In this document: one piece after another, positions 18,789-29,719 of the stretch
Numbering within the stretch: the first letter of the stretch is position 1
Layout of the letters: the number at the start of each line of letters is the position of its first letter
DNA from: Macrococcus armenti
GTDB taxonomy: Bacteria; Bacillota; Bacilli; Staphylococcales; Staphylococcaceae
Length of the DNA stretch: 64,000 nucleotides
Direction: 5' to 3'
Assembly: GCF_020097135.1 (NCBI RefSeq)
Contig: NZ_CP083608.1
Coordinates: 1,488,001 to 1,552,000, forward strand
Made by a program: the position numbers and the translations under genes
Notes under the pieces: model-generated
Told to the model about the DNA's origin: nothing
What the model saw: the letters and a program-made list of their open reading frames with translations, nothing else
Databases searched by the model: none

Positions 18789-18855
18789 TTCTTATTCTAA
18801 CACGTTTTCACAGACTTTTCATTCTAAATGATTTTTTTACTCAAAAAAATTATTG

Positions 18856-19926
18856 TTAAAATTTACTTTTAAACTCATTTAACGCTTTATAGAAACTTTC
18901 AAACTCTTCAAAGTTCATTTGCTGACCTGCATCACTTAATGCAACAGATGGATTTGGGTGTACTTCTGCCATAACACCGTCTGCACCTACTGCAAGCGCG
19001 GCACGTGCTACAGGTAACATAATATCTTTACGTCCAGTTGAATGTGTCACATCAACCATAACCGGTAAATGTGTTCCTTGTTTTAATATCGGTACTGCAG
19101 ATATATCCAACGTATTACGCGTTGCTTTTTCGTACGTTCTAATGCCGCGTTCACATAAAATGATTTTAGAGTTGCCCTGTGCGTAAATATATTCCGCTGC
19201 AAAGATAAACTCTTCAATTGTTGCACTGAGTCCACGCTTAAGGAGTACCGGTTTGTTTGTACGACCTGCTTCTTTAAGTAGTTCGAAGTTCTGCATATTA
19301 CGCGCTCCGATCTGGAACACATCCACATATTGATCCGCAAGTTCAAAGTGTGCCGGATTAACGATTTCACTCACGACATTTAAATTATATCGCTTACCAG
19401 CTTCATGTAATATTTTAAGTCCTTCTTCCCCAAGACCTTGGAAGTCATATGGTGACGTTCTCGGTTTAAATGCACCACCGCGAATAAATTTTTCGCCTTT
19501 TTCGTATAAGTTTTTAGCAACTGCTTCAACTTGTTCCTTTGATTCGACAGAACAAGGACCAAATACGAATGAAGTCGTACCTACTCCGATAATGCCACCG
19601 TTATCAAATTGAACGATTGTATCTTCTTGTTTTAGCTTTCTTGATACTAATAAATGTTTCTCACTTTCAGACTTCTGAAGTTCCGTTGATGCTTTAAAAA
19701 TCTCTTTGAACAATTGCTTTATCACATTATCATCAAATGGCCCTTCATTTAAATCCTGCAGTTTATTAATCATTTCCTTCTCACGCTCAGGATCATAAAT
19801 TGCGCTGCCTTGTTTACGTTTTTCATGACCAATCTGTTTTGCGATTTCGCCACGTTCACTTAATAAATTTAATATTTCAATGTTTATTGTTTCTATACGT
19901 TCTCTTAAACTATTTAAATCGTTCAT
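18856..19926 (-). CDS. aroA: Bifunctional chorismate mutase / 3-deoxy-7-phosphoheptulonate synthase
   Basis: Residues 1-85 form an AroQ-type chorismate mutase domain ([20 protein letters not shown]). Residues about 100-356 form a KDO8P-synthase-like DAHP synthase (type I beta) with [10 protein letters not shown], the [13 protein letters not shown] loop and [10 protein letters not shown]. The synthase makes DAHP, the first step of aromatic amino-acid synthesis, and the mutase domain acts as a chorismate/prephenate-sensing regulatory unit in this family. The gene is called aroA(G) in Bacillus and aroA in staphylococci. Gene spacing suggests separate transcription from ccpA. Confidence 0.95.
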   Translation of the reverse strand: MNDLNSLRERIETINIEILNLLSERGEIAKQIGHEKRKQGSAIYDPEREKEMINKLQDLNEGPFDDNVIKQLFKEIFKASTELQKSESEKHLLVSRKLKQEDTIVQFDNGGIIGVGTTSFVFGPCSVESKEQVEAVAKNLYEKGEKFIRGGAFKPRTSPYDFQGLGEEGLKILHEAGKRYNLNVVSEIVNPAHFELADQYVDVFQIGARNMQNFELLKEAGRTNKPVLLKRGLSATIEEFIFAAEYIYAQGNSKIILCERGIRTYEKATRNTLDISAVPILKQGTHLPVMVDVTHSTGRKDIMLPVARAALAVGADGVMAEVHPNPSVALSDAGQQMNFEEFESFYKALNEFKSKF

Positions 19927-20007
19927 GATTAGACCTCTTTTATTATAAATTAAAAAATAGTAAACTATAGGCCTACTATTTTATCATATCATAAAAAGAT
20001 ATTGTGA

Positions 20008-20469
20008 TTATTTGTTTTTAGGTGACAGATTTTTTGCGATTTCAATCGTTTTTTCTTTTTCATCAAGTGCTTCAGACTTATTTTTTAAGTCTTTATCAAC
20101 GACTGCATCCGGTTGTTTTAATGTATCATCGTTTACTTCTGATTTAATCGCATCTTTTTGTAACGCTAAATCTGATTTATTATCTTTAGACATATCATTT
20201 TTAAATTGCGCTGCTTTCTCTTTAAAACTTTCTGCATTTTTAATTTGGTTGTTATACGTTTGTGCAGACTTTTCCTTTAATGCCTCTACCTTGCTACTAA
20301 TATCAGACTGTAATGCTTTACCTGACTTCGGTGCTGCAAGTAATCCGATAAATGAACCGATTGCAAGCCCTGCTACTAAACCAATTGAAAAATCACGTGC
20401 TGAAGTATCTACTTTCATTTCGTATTCTTTTACTGTATGTGTATGTAAATCCCTATTGTAAGTTTCCAT
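20008..20469 (-). CDS. ytxH: YtxH-domain protein
   Basis: The ATG at 20469 follows AGGAGG; the longer frame upstream reads through a hairpin and is rejected. The 153-aa protein has a short N-terminus, a Gly/Ala-rich hydrophobic segment (SIGLVAGLAIGSFIGLLAAPKSG, split here by description: about residues 28-50, ending in the YtxH signature APKSGK) and a long charged helical tail typical of coiled coils. YtxH proteins are stress-linked envelope proteins of unknown activity. It is downstream of the DUF948 gene, separated by a hairpin with T7, so its level may be lower than that of its partner. Confidence 0.85.
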   Translation of the reverse strand: METYNRDLHTHTVKEYEMKVDTSARDFSIGLVAGLAIGSFIGLLAAPKSGKALQSDISSKVEALKEKSAQTYNNQIKNAESFKEKAAQFKNDMSKDNKSDLALQKDAIKSEVNDDTLKQPDAVVDKDLKNKSEALDEKEKTIEIAKNLSPKNK

Positions 20470-20489
20470 CGTTATTCCTCCTAAAAAAA

Positions 20490-20510
20490 GAATGTACATA
20501 ATGTACATTC
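20490..20510 (-). terminator. Intercistronic hairpin between the DUF948 gene and ytxH
   Basis: A perfect inverted repeat with 10-base arms (GAATGTACAT / ATGTACATTC) and one central base is followed on the minus strand by T7 and then the ytxH ribosome site. It has the form of a weak, A+T-rich attenuating terminator; it could also be an operator for a dimeric regulator. Confidence 0.55.
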
Positions 20511-20520
20511 CCTTAATGGT

Positions 20521-21051
20521 TTACTTTAAACCTGCATTAATTTTATTCTGATCTAAATGATCACCTTTAGTTTGTGTTGCATTAAAGTTGTTTTGTGGTG
20601 TGCGATAAATATCGTCGTTAAAGTTTACTGAATTACGACGCTGCTTTCTCATTTGCCATTTATCAGCTACTTCCATTGCAACGTTTGACCATTGAACAAC
20701 TTGAGAAATTTTGTCTTCGTTTTGTGAGATGTTATGTGTAATTGAAGAAGTGATATTGTTAACAGAGCTGTTTAAGTTCTGTACTGAGTCACCAATTCCT
20801 TTAACTGCATCTACAACTGAGTTTAAACGTTGAGATTTGTCCTGAACATCTTCAGCTAAACGGTTTGTTTTGTGTAATAAGTCAGTAGATTCACGTGTGA
20901 TTCCCTGAATTTGTCCTTCAACACCATCTAAAGTTTTAGCTACGTGGTCTAAGTTTTTCTTAACTGACATTAATGTAATGCCGATGAACACACATAGAAT
21001 TAAAAATGCAATCGCAGCGATTAATCCCGCAATCGGTAAAATCCATTCCAT
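20521..21051 (-). CDS. DUF948 membrane protein (YtxG-like)
   Basis: The 176-aa protein begins with one membrane helix (ILPIAGLIAAIAFLILCVFI, about residues 4-23) and continues as a long heptad-rich helical region (about 30-125) where hydrophobic residues recur between Asn, Ser and Gln, as in the DUF948 family and methyl-accepting-type coiled coils. The C-terminus is polar and probably disordered. It pairs with ytxH and lies next to murC, as in other Firmicutes. A role at the cell envelope is likely; the molecular function is unknown. Confidence 0.85.
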   Translation of the reverse strand: MEWILPIAGLIAAIAFLILCVFIGITLMSVKKNLDHVAKTLDGVEGQIQGITRESTDLLHKTNRLAEDVQDKSQRLNSVVDAVKGIGDSVQNLNSSVNNITSSITHNISQNEDKISQVVQWSNVAMEVADKWQMRKQRRNSVNFNDDIYRTPQNNFNATQTKGDHLDQNKINAGLK

Positions 21052-21130
21052 AAAAACGCCTCCTAATTGATTAACTTGTTATACTGTAAATTACCCTAAA
21101 CATTTATCATTAAACATCATATCACAATTA

Positions 21131-22423
21131 TTACAATTTTTCATAAGATGCCTGAATTTTTTGTATATCTCCTGCGCCCATGAAAATAATAACGGCATCG
21201 TAATGCTGTTTTAATAGATTAACGTTAGATTCATTAATCAGTTCTGCACCCGGAATTAATATTTGCAGGTCACCGATCGTAAGTTCTCCGCTTTGTTCGC
21301 GAGCTGATCCGAATATATCACATAAGTATACTTTGTCCGCCAGTTTTAAACTTTCTGCAAAATCTTCTAAAAAGGCGCTCGTACGTGAGAAAGTATGTGG
21401 CTGGAATACAGCAACAACTTTACGTTCAGGATACTTTAAATGTGCAGATTGAAGCGTTGCTTTAATTTCAGTCGGATGATGTGCATAGTCATCAATAAGT
21501 ACTTGCTCGTTCTGAACCTTTTCGCTAAAGCGACGCTTTACGCCTCCGAATGTGCTCAGTGCATGTTTTACTCTATCTCTATCCAAACCTTCTAAAGTAC
21601 AAATCGTTACAACAGCAAGTGCATTTAATACTTGATGATCCCCATACATTGGCGTTGTAAATGTATCGATGAATTTGCCATCAATATATACATCAAAATT
21701 TGTCCCTTTTGGAGATGTCTCAATGTTTTTAGCGACTACTTTATTATTGTCACCAAAACCATAATAATAAATCGGAATTTCCGTTTCAATATCACGTAAA
21801 TTCTCATCATCACCACATGCGACAATTGCTTTCTTTACTTTCTTCGTCATTTCCTGGAATGCATTGAATACGTCACTCATTGAAGCAAAGTAATCCGGAT
21901 GATCAAAGTCTATGTTCGTAATAATCGCATAGTCCGGTGAGTAACTTAAAAAATGTCTGCGATACTCACACGCTTCAAACGCAAAGTACTCACTGCCCGG
22001 CATACCCATGCCTGTACCGTCACCGATTAAGTAAGAAGTTTTCTTGTCTCCGTTCATCACATGTGATAATAATCCAGTCGTAGATGTCTTACCGTGAGAA
22101 CCTGTAACAGCAACTGACGTATAGTGACTCATAAAGTCACCTAAGAAATCATGGTAACGTGTCACTGTCAGACCTAGCTCATGCGCACGAACGATTTCTT
22201 CGTGATCATCATTAAAGGCATTACCGGCAATAATCGTCATACCTGCTTTAATATTATCTTTATTAAATGGTAAAATCGTAATGCCTTTTTCCCTTAAAGC
22301 TTTTTCCGTGAAAAATTCTTTCTCGATATCCGATCCTTGTACTGTCTCACCCATATCGAATAAGATTTGTGCTAATGCACTCATTCCTGAGCCTTTAATA
22401 CCAACGAAATGATATAAAGTCAT
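21131..22423 (-). CDS. murC: UDP-N-acetylmuramate--L-alanine ligase
   Basis: MurC adds L-alanine to UDP-MurNAc with ATP in the cytoplasm, starting the peptidoglycan stem peptide. The 430-aa protein has the N-terminal UDP-binding motif [14 protein letters not shown] (about 8-21), the Mur ligase ATP loop [14 protein letters not shown] (about 107-120) and the C-terminal [15 protein letters not shown] (about 300). It follows sftA by 11 bp and they likely share a transcript. Confidence 0.96.
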   Translation of the reverse strand: MTLYHFVGIKGSGMSALAQILFDMGETVQGSDIEKEFFTEKALREKGITILPFNKDNIKAGMTIIAGNAFNDDHEEIVRAHELGLTVTRYHDFLGDFMSHYTSVAVTGSHGKTSTTGLLSHVMNGDKKTSYLIGDGTGMGMPGSEYFAFEACEYRRHFLSYSPDYAIITNIDFDHPDYFASMSDVFNAFQEMTKKVKKAIVACGDDENLRDIETEIPIYYYGFGDNNKVVAKNIETSPKGTNFDVYIDGKFIDTFTTPMYGDHQVLNALAVVTICTLEGLDRDRVKHALSTFGGVKRRFSEKVQNEQVLIDDYAHHPTEIKATLQSAHLKYPERKVVAVFQPHTFSRTSAFLEDFAESLKLADKVYLCDIFGSAREQSGELTIGDLQILIPGAELINESNVNLLKQHYDAVIIFMGAGDIQKIQASYEKL

Positions 22424-22434
22424 AAAGTCATCTC

Positions 22435-25272
22435 CTAATAGTCTTCTTGTTTTTCTGTAATTAATACATCTCTCGGTTTAGAGCCGTTCTGACCGCTCAC
22501 ATAACCGAGTTCTTCCAATTGATCAATAATACGTGCTGCTCTATTATATCCTATTTGGAAACGCCTTTGAATTTGTGAAGTCGAAATATGGCCTTCTTCA
22601 ATCATAAAGTCACATATTTCATTGAACAGCTCATCTTTAGGTTGCTCTGATAATTTCTTTAACAGTGTCTTCTCATGGAATAAATAATTCGGCTCACCTT
22701 GTGATTTTATGTAGCTTACAACTTCGTCAATCTCTCTGTCAGAAATGTAACTACCTTGAATTCGTATCGGTTTATTCATACCATTACCTAAATACAGCAT
22801 ATCTCCATTGCCGAGTAACTTTTCAGCACCGCCGCTATCAAGAATTGTTCTGGAATCTACTGAAGAAGAAACCATAAATGCAATACGTGTCGGCACATTT
22901 GCTTTTATAAGTCCTGTTATGACATTAACAGATGGTCGTTGCGTCGCTAATATTAAATGTATGCCTGCTGCACGTGCTTTTTGTGCAATACGCGCAATTG
23001 AATGTTCAACATCTTGTGGTGCCATCATCATTAAATCAGCCAGTTCATCAATAACTACGACAATCTTCGGAATTCTATCCTGATAACTTACTTTCTGATT
23101 GTATGCAGTAATATTGCGTACATGTACATCAGCAAAGATCTGATATCTACGTTCCATTTCACCTACAACCCATTTTAAACTTTCAGTTGCTGCTTTCACA
23201 TCTGTTATAACAGGCGCAATTAAGTGCGGTAAATCATTATATGGTGCAAGTTCCACCATTTTAGGATCGATTAATAATAACTTTAATTCGTTAGGATTAT
23301 TACGATATAAAAGCGAAATTAAAATCGAGTTAATACATACAGATTTCCCTGAACCTGTAGCACCGGCAATTAATCCGTGCGGCATCTTAGCTAAATCCAT
23401 AATCATCGGTTCGTTATTAATTCGCGCACCGAGCGCTACCGATAAGTTACTATCTGAGAACTTCATCTTTTTACTGAAGACGATTTCACTTAAATTAACG
23501 TTACGTGTTTCAACGTTAGGCACTTCTACTCCAACGAGTGATGTACCTGGAATCGGCGCTTCAATACGAACATCTTTCGCTGCGAGTGCCATCTTGATAT
23601 CATCCTGTAAGTTCGTAATACGTGAGACTTTAACACCTTTTTCAACAGACAGTTCAAAACGTGTTACTGAAGGACCTACGACAACATTTTCAACTTTAGC
23701 CGGTACATTAAAGTGATAAAACGCATCATCTAGTTGCGCTTTATGTTCTTCAACCCATGATTCATCGCGCTCCATATTGTCCGCAGGTGCGAGTAAGCTG
23801 ACAGGTGGAAGTAAATATTTCGGTCCTTTACGCTTAATTTGCTTCGCCTTATCAAGCTGTTTCTGTTCAGTTGAAGCTTTAGTTGTCTGTTCGATAACGT
23901 GTGCTTTTTCTTGTGGTTCATCAATGACACGCTCTACTGAAGATTCACTCGTTTGTCGTTGCTGCATTAAACGTTTTTTATCACTTGGCGTCATCACAAC
24001 ATTGAACGGTGTCACTTTTTCCTTTTTAATTTCAGGCATCAATACGGGTTCTAATGATTTAGTGTCTTCAACTGTATCTTCGTCTTCAACTGCACCCTCG
24101 TCTATGTCTGTTTGTGTATCATTATCGTCAAATACTACTTCATCAAAAGTAACATCTTCAAATTCGTCATCAACAATATCCGTTTCATCTAAATCAATGA
24201 TATCCTGAACATCTTCTGCCACTTCTGGAACTTCGTCTGTATCTTCATCCAACGCTGTTTCAAACGCAATATTTTCGTCCATATATTCCGTTTCATCTTC
24301 GTTTTCATTTGAAGTAAATGTATACGTTTCACCTTCTGATAATTCAAACACATCTTCATCATCATTTACTTCAACTTTAATTGGAGATGTTGTTACGCCA
24401 TCAAGAGATTCATTTGATACGATTACATCATCTGATAATGTTACGACATCATCACTTACTTTGTTTTCTACAACATGATCATCTACTTCAATATTACGTT
24501 CTTCATCACGATGAATGTATGACTTTATTGCTTCTTGTTGTGCAGTTATCTTTGCACGCTCTTCCTGAAATGCTTTTTGACGTTGTAGCTTTTTCTCACG
24601 TTCTTTACGAATTTCCGCTACAATTTGAGATGCATATACGTTTTCAATATTCACTGTATTATCCGATTTGCGATAAGTCGGCGTTTCAGGTCGTTCATTT
24701 GTAACTTTCTTAGCAACTATTGGTGGTCTCTGTTTTAAATTTGATGGATCTTTTCTGCTCTTTGTGCCATATATTGCTGAAGGAACTTCTGATGCTTTAA
24801 ATTTCGGCTGATGCACTCGATATGCTTTATCTACTTGTGCATCGTAAGAGCTTTGTGACGTTTCAGATTTTGGTCTGCCTAAAGGTGATGTTTCAACTTT
24901 ATAGCCAACACGCGTACTTGTTTCATGCGTTTTACTTCGTACACTTTCACGATGAACAGGTACACTTTCTTCACGCATCCTGCGACGTTGACGACGTGGT
25001 ACGTACGTCTCATCAAACGATGAAGGACGGCGTCTGTAATGTGTTTGTTCCACTACTTGTTCATCATGCATAGATTCATCGTAAGTAAGCGCATCTGTAT
25101 GAGAATGTTCAATATCGCTATCTTTCGTCTTAATATTATCGACATTTAACGGAAATCTGAACTTACCACGCGGTCTGCGATATACATCATTTTCTGTTTC
25201 TGATAATCGTTCAGCTCTTATTGCTTCGGTATCTTGTTTTGTTTCTCCGAATATTTTATCAAACCAGCTCAT
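22435..25272 (-). CDS. sftA: FtsK/SpoIIIE-family DNA translocase, SftA type
   Basis: The 945-aa protein lacks N-terminal membrane helices, which separates SftA (YtpS) from membrane FtsK/SpoIIIE. Residues 1-260 are basic and low-complexity; about 264-404 are extremely rich in Asp and Glu; about 500-610 is the FtsK alpha domain; Walker A is GATGSGKS (about 635-642); Walker B is [13 protein letters not shown] (about 737-749); a winged-helix gamma domain lies at the end (about 880-940; [20 protein letters not shown]). SftA moves chromosomal DNA away from the closing septum and helps dimer resolution. The gamma domain implies recognition of KOPS/SRS-like polar sequences. Gene order with murC is conserved. 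Confidence 0.93.
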   Translation of the reverse strand: MSWFDKIFGETKQDTEAIRAERLSETENDVYRRPRGKFRFPLNVDNIKTKDSDIEHSHTDALTYDESMHDEQVVEQTHYRRRPSSFDETYVPRRQRRRMREESVPVHRESVRSKTHETSTRVGYKVETSPLGRPKSETSQSSYDAQVDKAYRVHQPKFKASEVPSAIYGTKSRKDPSNLKQRPPIVAKKVTNERPETPTYRKSDNTVNIENVYASQIVAEIRKEREKKLQRQKAFQEERAKITAQQEAIKSYIHRDEERNIEVDDHVVENKVSDDVVTLSDDVIVSNESLDGVTTSPIKVEVNDDEDVFELSEGETYTFTSNENEDETEYMDENIAFETALDEDTDEVPEVAEDVQDIIDLDETDIVDDEFEDVTFDEVVFDDNDTQTDIDEGAVEDEDTVEDTKSLEPVLMPEIKKEKVTPFNVVMTPSDKKRLMQQRQTSESSVERVIDEPQEKAHVIEQTTKASTEQKQLDKAKQIKRKGPKYLLPPVSLLAPADNMERDESWVEEHKAQLDDAFYHFNVPAKVENVVVGPSVTRFELSVEKGVKVSRITNLQDDIKMALAAKDVRIEAPIPGTSLVGVEVPNVETRNVNLSEIVFSKKMKFSDSNLSVALGARINNEPMIMDLAKMPHGLIAGATGSGKSVCINSILISLLYRNNPNELKLLLIDPKMVELAPYNDLPHLIAPVITDVKAATESLKWVVGEMERRYQIFADVHVRNITAYNQKVSYQDRIPKIVVVIDELADLMMMAPQDVEHSIARIAQKARAAGIHLILATQRPSVNVITGLIKANVPTRIAFMVSSSVDSRTILDSGGAEKLLGNGDMLYLGNGMNKPIRIQGSYISDREIDEVVSYIKSQGEPNYLFHEKTLLKKLSEQPKDELFNEICDFMIEEGHISTSQIQRRFQIGYNRAARIIDQLEELGYVSGQNGSKPRDVLITEKQEDY

Positions 25273-25281
25273 GTGATCACC

Positions 25282-25878
25282 TTACTTCTCTTTAAAGAAG
25301 TCTTCGCCGATTGTATAGTCGTCATTTAATACAAGAATACCTTTTTTCTCTTCTGAATCAGTAAGCCCAAGTTCACGCTCAGAACAAATCATACCTTTTG
25401 ACGGTACGCCGCGTAGTTCAGCATCTTTAATCATCATACCGCTTGGCATTACAGCACCAACTTTGGCAACAACAACTTTCTGACCTTGTGCAATATTTTT
25501 AGCGCCACAAACAATCTGTAACTTTTCAGTACCAACATCAACTTGTGTAACATTTAATTTATCTGCATCCGGATGTTTTTCACATGATTCAACAAAACCT
25601 ACAACAAATTTCGGAGATAAATCTACTTCAAGTGGTGAAGTTAAACCTTTCTCCTGAAGTAATGCGTTAATTTCATCAACAAGCTTTTCTGTAAGCTTCA
25701 ATTCACCTTTTGATTCAAGATTTAATGATTTTACACCTTTAACGTTATATCCAACGACTTTTTCATCTTTTTTTATCGTAATAATATCTCCATTTTTTTC
25801 ATAAGTAAATGGCCCTTCTACCGGCTCTAATGTAATAAATAAGTAATCTCCAACAATCTCATTATAAAAAATATTCAT
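25282..25878 (-). CDS. ytpR: YtpR-like tRNA-binding (EMAP/Arc1p) domain protein
   Basis: The ATG at 25878 follows AAGGAG; the 198-aa protein starts [15 protein letters not shown]. The first half is the YtpR-specific domain; the second (about 90-195) is a tRNA-binding OB fold like that at the N-terminus of bacterial PheT ([36 protein letters not shown]). It probably binds tRNA or another structured RNA, with no established reaction. The gene is in the ytpP-ytpQ-ytpR cluster; the stop of the ytpQ-like gene lies at its ribosome site. Confidence 0.9.
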   Translation of the reverse strand: MNIFYNEIVGDYLFITLEPVEGPFTYEKNGDIITIKKDEKVVGYNVKGVKSLNLESKGELKLTEKLVDEINALLQEKGLTSPLEVDLSPKFVVGFVESCEKHPDADKLNVTQVDVGTEKLQIVCGAKNIAQGQKVVVAKVGAVMPSGMMIKDAELRGVPSKGMICSERELGLTDSEEKKGILVLNDDYTIGEDFFKEK

Positions 25879-25879
25879 C

Positions 25880-26743
25880 TTATTGCTCCTTATCCTTTTT
25901 TTCTTGTTCAAATTTTTTACGATTTGCTTCAATACGCTGAATCGCTTCCTGATTACGCTTTGCATTATTTTTCCCAAGAATAAATACAGGTGTTAAAGTG
26001 CCGTCTTCATACTGGAATGACAGTGATGTTATTGGCACTAATCCATTTGCAAAGAACTGCATCGTCATTTGTGCTAATACATCATAACCTGTTTCATTCT
26101 GAATATCTGCGATGATGAGCACATCACCATGTGGTACTGCGACTAACATCTCACCTGTTATTTTATCACGGAATGACTTTAAAAGTTGCTTGTTTAATAA
26201 ACGACTTGCGTCATAACCATCGTTTGAATTAAAGAAATAATATGTATTACCACTCACAGTATCTGTTTTATACGGATTACTTAATCCATTCAGATTAAAT
26301 AATGCCTGTTCTTTCACATGTGATTCAGATAAATTTAATTTCTCCAGTACTTCCTCATCGATTAATCGATACGTATTACCTAAATCGACTGCGTAATAAA
26401 TGTTCGTCTCTGCAGTATGCTCCGTAATTAGAAATGGAATACCGTTTTGCTCTTTCTGAAAACTTGTCGCACGCACAACTGGCATTATTATCGGTTTGCC
26501 ATCGAATGGATTTGCATCCCCAAAAGCATGTATCGTTTCTCTAATGTAGTATAAAACTTCTTCTAATATCTTCTCTTTCTTTTCTTTATACTTTGCTGCT
26601 ACAGGTGCAAGCTTTAACGTTAATCCTTTTTGATTATCGTTACGTTCTATTCTTAGCGTCTCTTCTTTACGATCAAATTGGAACGTTACAGCTTCATCCT
26701 TTAAAGCATCTTTTAAGTAATCTCTTATTTCAAAAACATTCAT
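25880..26743 (-). CDS. ytpQ: DUF1444 protein (YtpQ-like)
   Basis: The ATG at 26743, after GAGGAG, gives 287 aa beginning [14 protein letters not shown]. It belongs to the DUF1444/UPF0354 family conserved in Bacillus and Staphylococcus, a soluble cytoplasmic protein with no known catalytic motif. It precedes ytpR by two bases and is separated from ytpP by a terminator. Function unknown. Confidence 0.85.
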   Translation of the reverse strand: MNVFEIRDYLKDALKDEAVTFQFDRKEETLRIERNDNQKGLTLKLAPVAAKYKEKKEKILEEVLYYIRETIHAFGDANPFDGKPIIMPVVRATSFQKEQNGIPFLITEHTAETNIYYAVDLGNTYRLIDEEVLEKLNLSESHVKEQALFNLNGLSNPYKTDTVSGNTYYFFNSNDGYDASRLLNKQLLKSFRDKITGEMLVAVPHGDVLIIADIQNETGYDVLAQMTMQFFANGLVPITSLSFQYEDGTLTPVFILGKNNAKRNQEAIQRIEANRKKFEQEKKDKEQ

Positions 26744-26778
26744 TGTAACACTCCTCACATAACATTCATTGTACAATA

Positions 26779-26806
26779 AAACCACTGCATATAAAAGCAG
26801 TGGTTA
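26779..26806 (-). terminator. Terminator of the pfoR-ytpP pair
   Basis: The perfect stem AACCACTGC / GCAGTGGTT with an 8-base loop is followed on the minus strand by TTTATTG. Confidence 0.8.
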
Positions 26807-26834
26807 CTCATAAGGTTATCTTAAAAGTGATAAT

Positions 26835-27143
26835 TTATAATCCTCTAATAAATGTATCGATTTCTTCTTTTGTTTTTCTATCTTTAGATACGAAGCGGCC
26901 GATTTCCTCACCTCTATCAAACGCGATAAAGCTTGGAATGCCCATCACATCATAATCTACAGCAAGGTCGATAAACTGATCTCTATCGACTGAAACGAAC
27001 TGATAATCATTATGCATATCTTCAATTTCAGGTAAGTGTGGTGCAATAAAGTGACAATCCGGACACCATCCTGCTGTAAACATTGCAATTGTTGGTTTTT
27101 GAATACTTTCTTTAAACATCACAACTGACGTAATTTCTTTCAT
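26835..27143 (-). CDS. ytpP: Thioredoxin-like protein YtpP
   Basis: This 102-aa thioredoxin-fold protein has the redox motif CPDC in TAGWCPDCHFI (about residues 25-35) and the cis-proline segment MGIPSFIAFDRGEEIGRF (about 73-90). CPDC instead of CGPC, and the lack of a signal peptide, fit the YtpP group of cytoplasmic thioredoxin-like proteins, which recent work on relatives links to bacillithiol/low-molecular-weight thiol redox. Start overlaps the preceding stop (TAATG). Confidence 0.87.
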   Translation of the reverse strand: MKEITSVVMFKESIQKPTIAMFTAGWCPDCHFIAPHLPEIEDMHNDYQFVSVDRDQFIDLAVDYDVMGIPSFIAFDRGEEIGRFVSKDRKTKEEIDTFIRGL

Positions 27144-28147
27144 TATCTTTCTCCTCCTGTCGAAATTTTCTGGTCACCCGGCTTAATTAAATTAGCGCGT
27201 AACATCATCATATAAATAATATAACTGATACCACCCGGTAAAATAAAATGAAATAGTCCGATTTGCATCCACGTTTGTAATGATGCACCCATCGTTTTAA
27301 TCGTCATGATCTGACCTACAAATCCACTCGTTCCCATACCGGCACCTGCAGCAACATTGTGCATCGGCCAGAGCGTCGTCATTATTGGTGCGATTATGAT
27401 ACTTGCAATTACAGGTGGCACAAGTATTAATGGGCGCATCATATAGTTTGGAATTTGAATTTTACTCGTTCCGATACCATGTGCAACGATACTTTGAAAC
27501 CCATTATCCTTATATGCTGTTACTGCAAACCCAACCATATGACAACAACAGCCGATCGTAGCTGCAGCTGCAGCTGTGCCGTTAATATTTAACATTAAAG
27601 CAAGCGCTGCACTGGAAATTGGGCTTGATAGTGTTAATCCAAATACGAGTGCAACAAGCATGCCCATGAGTAGTGGTTGCTGCTCCGTTGCAAATGAAAT
27701 AAACTCTCCAAGTGACAGCATTACTTTCTGAATAAATGGTCCAGTAAGCTTTGCGATACCACCCCCGATGAGTAACGTTAAAAGCGGTGTTAATATAATA
27801 TCGATTTTCGTTTTCCCGCTATAGAGTCGACCGAGTTCACTTGTCGCTAAACTTACGATATAAGTCCCGGCAGCGCCACCTAATTCATACCCATACATAC
27901 CGGTCACAGCACTTGAGAATATGACCATTGGCTTAGCACCGAGTCCATATGCTACAGCAACCCCTACTGCTGCACCTGTATAACTTTTTGCGAGTTTACC
28001 GATTTCGATTAACATTGATGTATCAAACAATGGCTTTAATTCTGTTCCTAACGTTTCCAGTATTAATCCGATAATCAACGAACAGAAAAGTCCAAGCGCC
28101 ATAAAGCTCATACCATCAACGAACCATCGCTTTAATAAATTTTTCAA
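27143..28147 (-). CDS. PfoR-like PTS EIIC-family membrane protein
   Basis: The 334-aa protein is very hydrophobic, with about 8-10 membrane helices and a Gly-rich CCCHMVGFAVTAYKDNGF-containing region. It belongs to the EIIC family known as PfoR in Clostridium and staphylococci. It lacks EIIA and EIIB domains, and no soluble PTS partner is nearby, so transport through the PTS is uncertain. The name 'regulatory protein PfoR' comes from a clostridial toxin-regulation study and need not describe its role here. The start is TTG, eight bases after AAAGGGG. Confidence 0.75.
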   Translation of the reverse strand: MKNLLKRWFVDGMSFMALGLFCSLIIGLILETLGTELKPLFDTSMLIEIGKLAKSYTGAAVGVAVAYGLGAKPMVIFSSAVTGMYGYELGGAAGTYIVSLATSELGRLYSGKTKIDIILTPLLTLLIGGGIAKLTGPFIQKVMLSLGEFISFATEQQPLLMGMLVALVFGLTLSSPISSAALALMLNINGTAAAAATIGCCCHMVGFAVTAYKDNGFQSIVAHGIGTSKIQIPNYMMRPLILVPPVIASIIIAPIMTTLWPMHNVAAGAGMGTSGFVGQIMTIKTMGASLQTWMQIGLFHFILPGGISYIIYMMMLRANLIKPGDQKISTGGER

Positions 28148-28234
28148 TATTCCAGCCCCTTTAAGTTTTCATTTTTTACAGACATATTACAATTATAATA
28201 GCATAACGTGTATTACTACTTAATAATTTATTTA

Positions 28235-28272
28235 AAAATAGCGCCCAGTGAATAATCACTAGGCGCTATTGT
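28235..28272 (-). terminator. Terminator of the amino-acid ABC transporter operon
   Basis: The 14-bp stem AATAGCGCCCAGTG / CACTAGGCGCTATT, with one mismatch and a six-base loop, is followed by TTTTT on the minus strand, just after the tcyC stop. Confidence 0.9.
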
Positions 28273-28277
28273 ACCGC

Positions 28278-29003
28278 TTATGCGATGACGTTTAAAAATT
28301 TCTTCAGATGTTCTGATTGTGGTGCATTAAAGATACGTTCAGGTGTATCAATTTCTTCAATATGACCGTTATGAATAAACGCAACTTTATCCGCTACATT
28401 TTTAGCGAAATTCATCTCATGTGTAACAATGACCATCGTCATACCTTCATCTCGGAGGTCTTTAATGACGTTCAGCACATCCTGAACAAGTTCCGGATCA
28501 AGCGCAGATGTCGGTTCATCAAAGAGCATGACTTTCGGATTCATCGCAAGTGCTCGGGCAATTCCAACACGTTGCTGCTGACCTCCACTAAGTGATACCG
28601 GGTATTGATCCTTAACATGTATTAAGTCGACTTTCTGTAATAAGTTCAGCGCAATTTGTTCCGCTTCACTTTTTTTCATCTTCTTAACCTGCACTAACCC
28701 TTCCATTACGTTTTCCAGCGCTGTCATATGCGGGAACAATTGAAAGTTCTGAAATACCATTCCTGACTTTTGTCGCACTGCAATTTGAGATTTTCTGTCA
28801 TCGTTCTTATACGTTAATCCATCTACCGTAATCGTACCTGACGTTGGTAATTCAAGCGCATTTAACATACGGAGTAATGTCGTTTTGCCTGAACCACTTC
28901 TACCGATGAGCACAACCACTTCACCGTTTTTCACATCCAGATCTACGTTTTGAATTACTGTTTTAGTACCAAATGTTTTTACTGCATTACGTACTGAAAT
29001 CAT
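28278..29003 (-). CDS. tcyC: Polar amino-acid ABC transporter, ATP-binding protein (probably cystine)
   Basis: The 241-aa ATPase has Walker [10 protein letters not shown] (about 34-42), the Q-loop [10 protein letters not shown], the signature [17 protein letters not shown] (about 136-152), Walker [13 protein letters not shown] (about 157-168) and the H-loop VTHEM. It is the PAAT/HAAT-type ATPase of GlnQ/TcyC class. It energises the importer formed with the two genes upstream; it overlaps the permease gene by four bases. Cystine specificity is inferred from the binding protein. Confidence 0.9.
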   Translation of the reverse strand: MISVRNAVKTFGTKTVIQNVDLDVKNGEVVVLIGRSGSGKTTLLRMLNALELPTSGTITVDGLTYKNDDRKSQIAVRQKSGMVFQNFQLFPHMTALENVMEGLVQVKKMKKSEAEQIALNLLQKVDLIHVKDQYPVSLSGGQQQRVGIARALAMNPKVMLFDEPTSALDPELVQDVLNVIKDLRDEGMTMVIVTHEMNFAKNVADKVAFIHNGHIEEIDTPERIFNAPQSEHLKKFLNVIA

Positions 29004-29719
29004 CGCTGATACTTCCTTTCTACGTGCATCTCATATCGACCTTGTACGATTGAAATGATAAAACATACTACCCAGTACATTAAACCGACAAGCACATATA
29101 TCGATAAGAATTCATAGCTTGTTGCTGCGATTTCCTGTGCTTTTCGGAACATTTCAGCGACAAGAATAAATCCTAATAGTGAAGTATCTTTCACTAAACT
29201 GAGTAAAGTATTGCCGAGTGCAGGAACTGAAACACGCATCGCCTGTGGTAACACGATACGTTTCATCGTCATCCACTCACTCATCCCGATAGAATACGCG
29301 GCTTCTTTCTGACCTTGTGGGATCGATAATATACCACCACGAATAATTTCAGATGCATATGCACCTACGTTTAAGCTCAGACCGATAATCGCAGCAACTA
29401 CTGGTGCGATATTCAGTTTAATATCCGGATTCCCTGTAATAAGACGTCCTACTTCAGGTATTCCGTAAAATATAATAAATAACTGAACGAGCATTGGTGT
29501 TCCACGAATAATCGAAACATATACCCTTGATATTCCTTTTGCAACTTTACTTCGTGACACACGCATCAGTGCAGTGATAATTGCGATGATTAAACCGAGA
29601 ATAAATGTAGCTATAGTAATAGGGATTGAATAATTTATCAATCCCCATAACATCGGTTTAAAAGCTTGTCTCGCCGCATCCAGTGCATGGTATTGCTCTT
29701 CATTAAGCTTTAGAAACAT
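29000..29719 (-). CDS. tcyB: Polar amino-acid ABC transporter permease (probably cystine)
   Basis: The chosen ATG is inside the end of the binding-protein gene; other starts (TTG at 29728, GTG at 29725) are possible. About 240 aa with some five membrane helices, and the permease EAA loop [21 protein letters not shown] (about 155-175; matches the ATPase-contact motif). It is in the His/Glu/Gln/Cys permease family. Overlap with both neighbours indicates one transcript and coupled translation. Confidence 0.88.
   Translation of the reverse strand: MFLKLNEEQYHALDAARQAFKPMLWGLINYSIPITIATFILGLIIAIITALMRVSRSKVAKGISRVYVSIIRGTPMLVQLFIIFYGIPEVGRLITGNPDIKLNIAPVVAAIIGLSLNVGAYASEIIRGGILSIPQGQKEAAYSIGMSEWMTMKRIVLPQAMRVSVPALGNTLLSLVKDTSLLGFILVAEMFRKAQEIAATSYEFLSIYVLVGLMYWVVCFIISIVQGRYEMHVERKYQR

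Noticed and set aside
18797-18810. A second cre site upstream of ccpA
   Set aside because: Only 11 of 14 consensus positions match, too few to list as a separate feature.
20470-20508. A 13-residue N-terminal extension of the YtxH protein
   Set aside because: It is translated from the intercistronic palindrome; the ATG at 20469 has the AGGAGG site.
23730-25073. Several long open frames opposite sftA and other large genes
   Set aside because: They are antisense to clear coding regions, have Ser/Val- or His/Leu-rich composition that mirrors the real gene, and lack ribosome sites.
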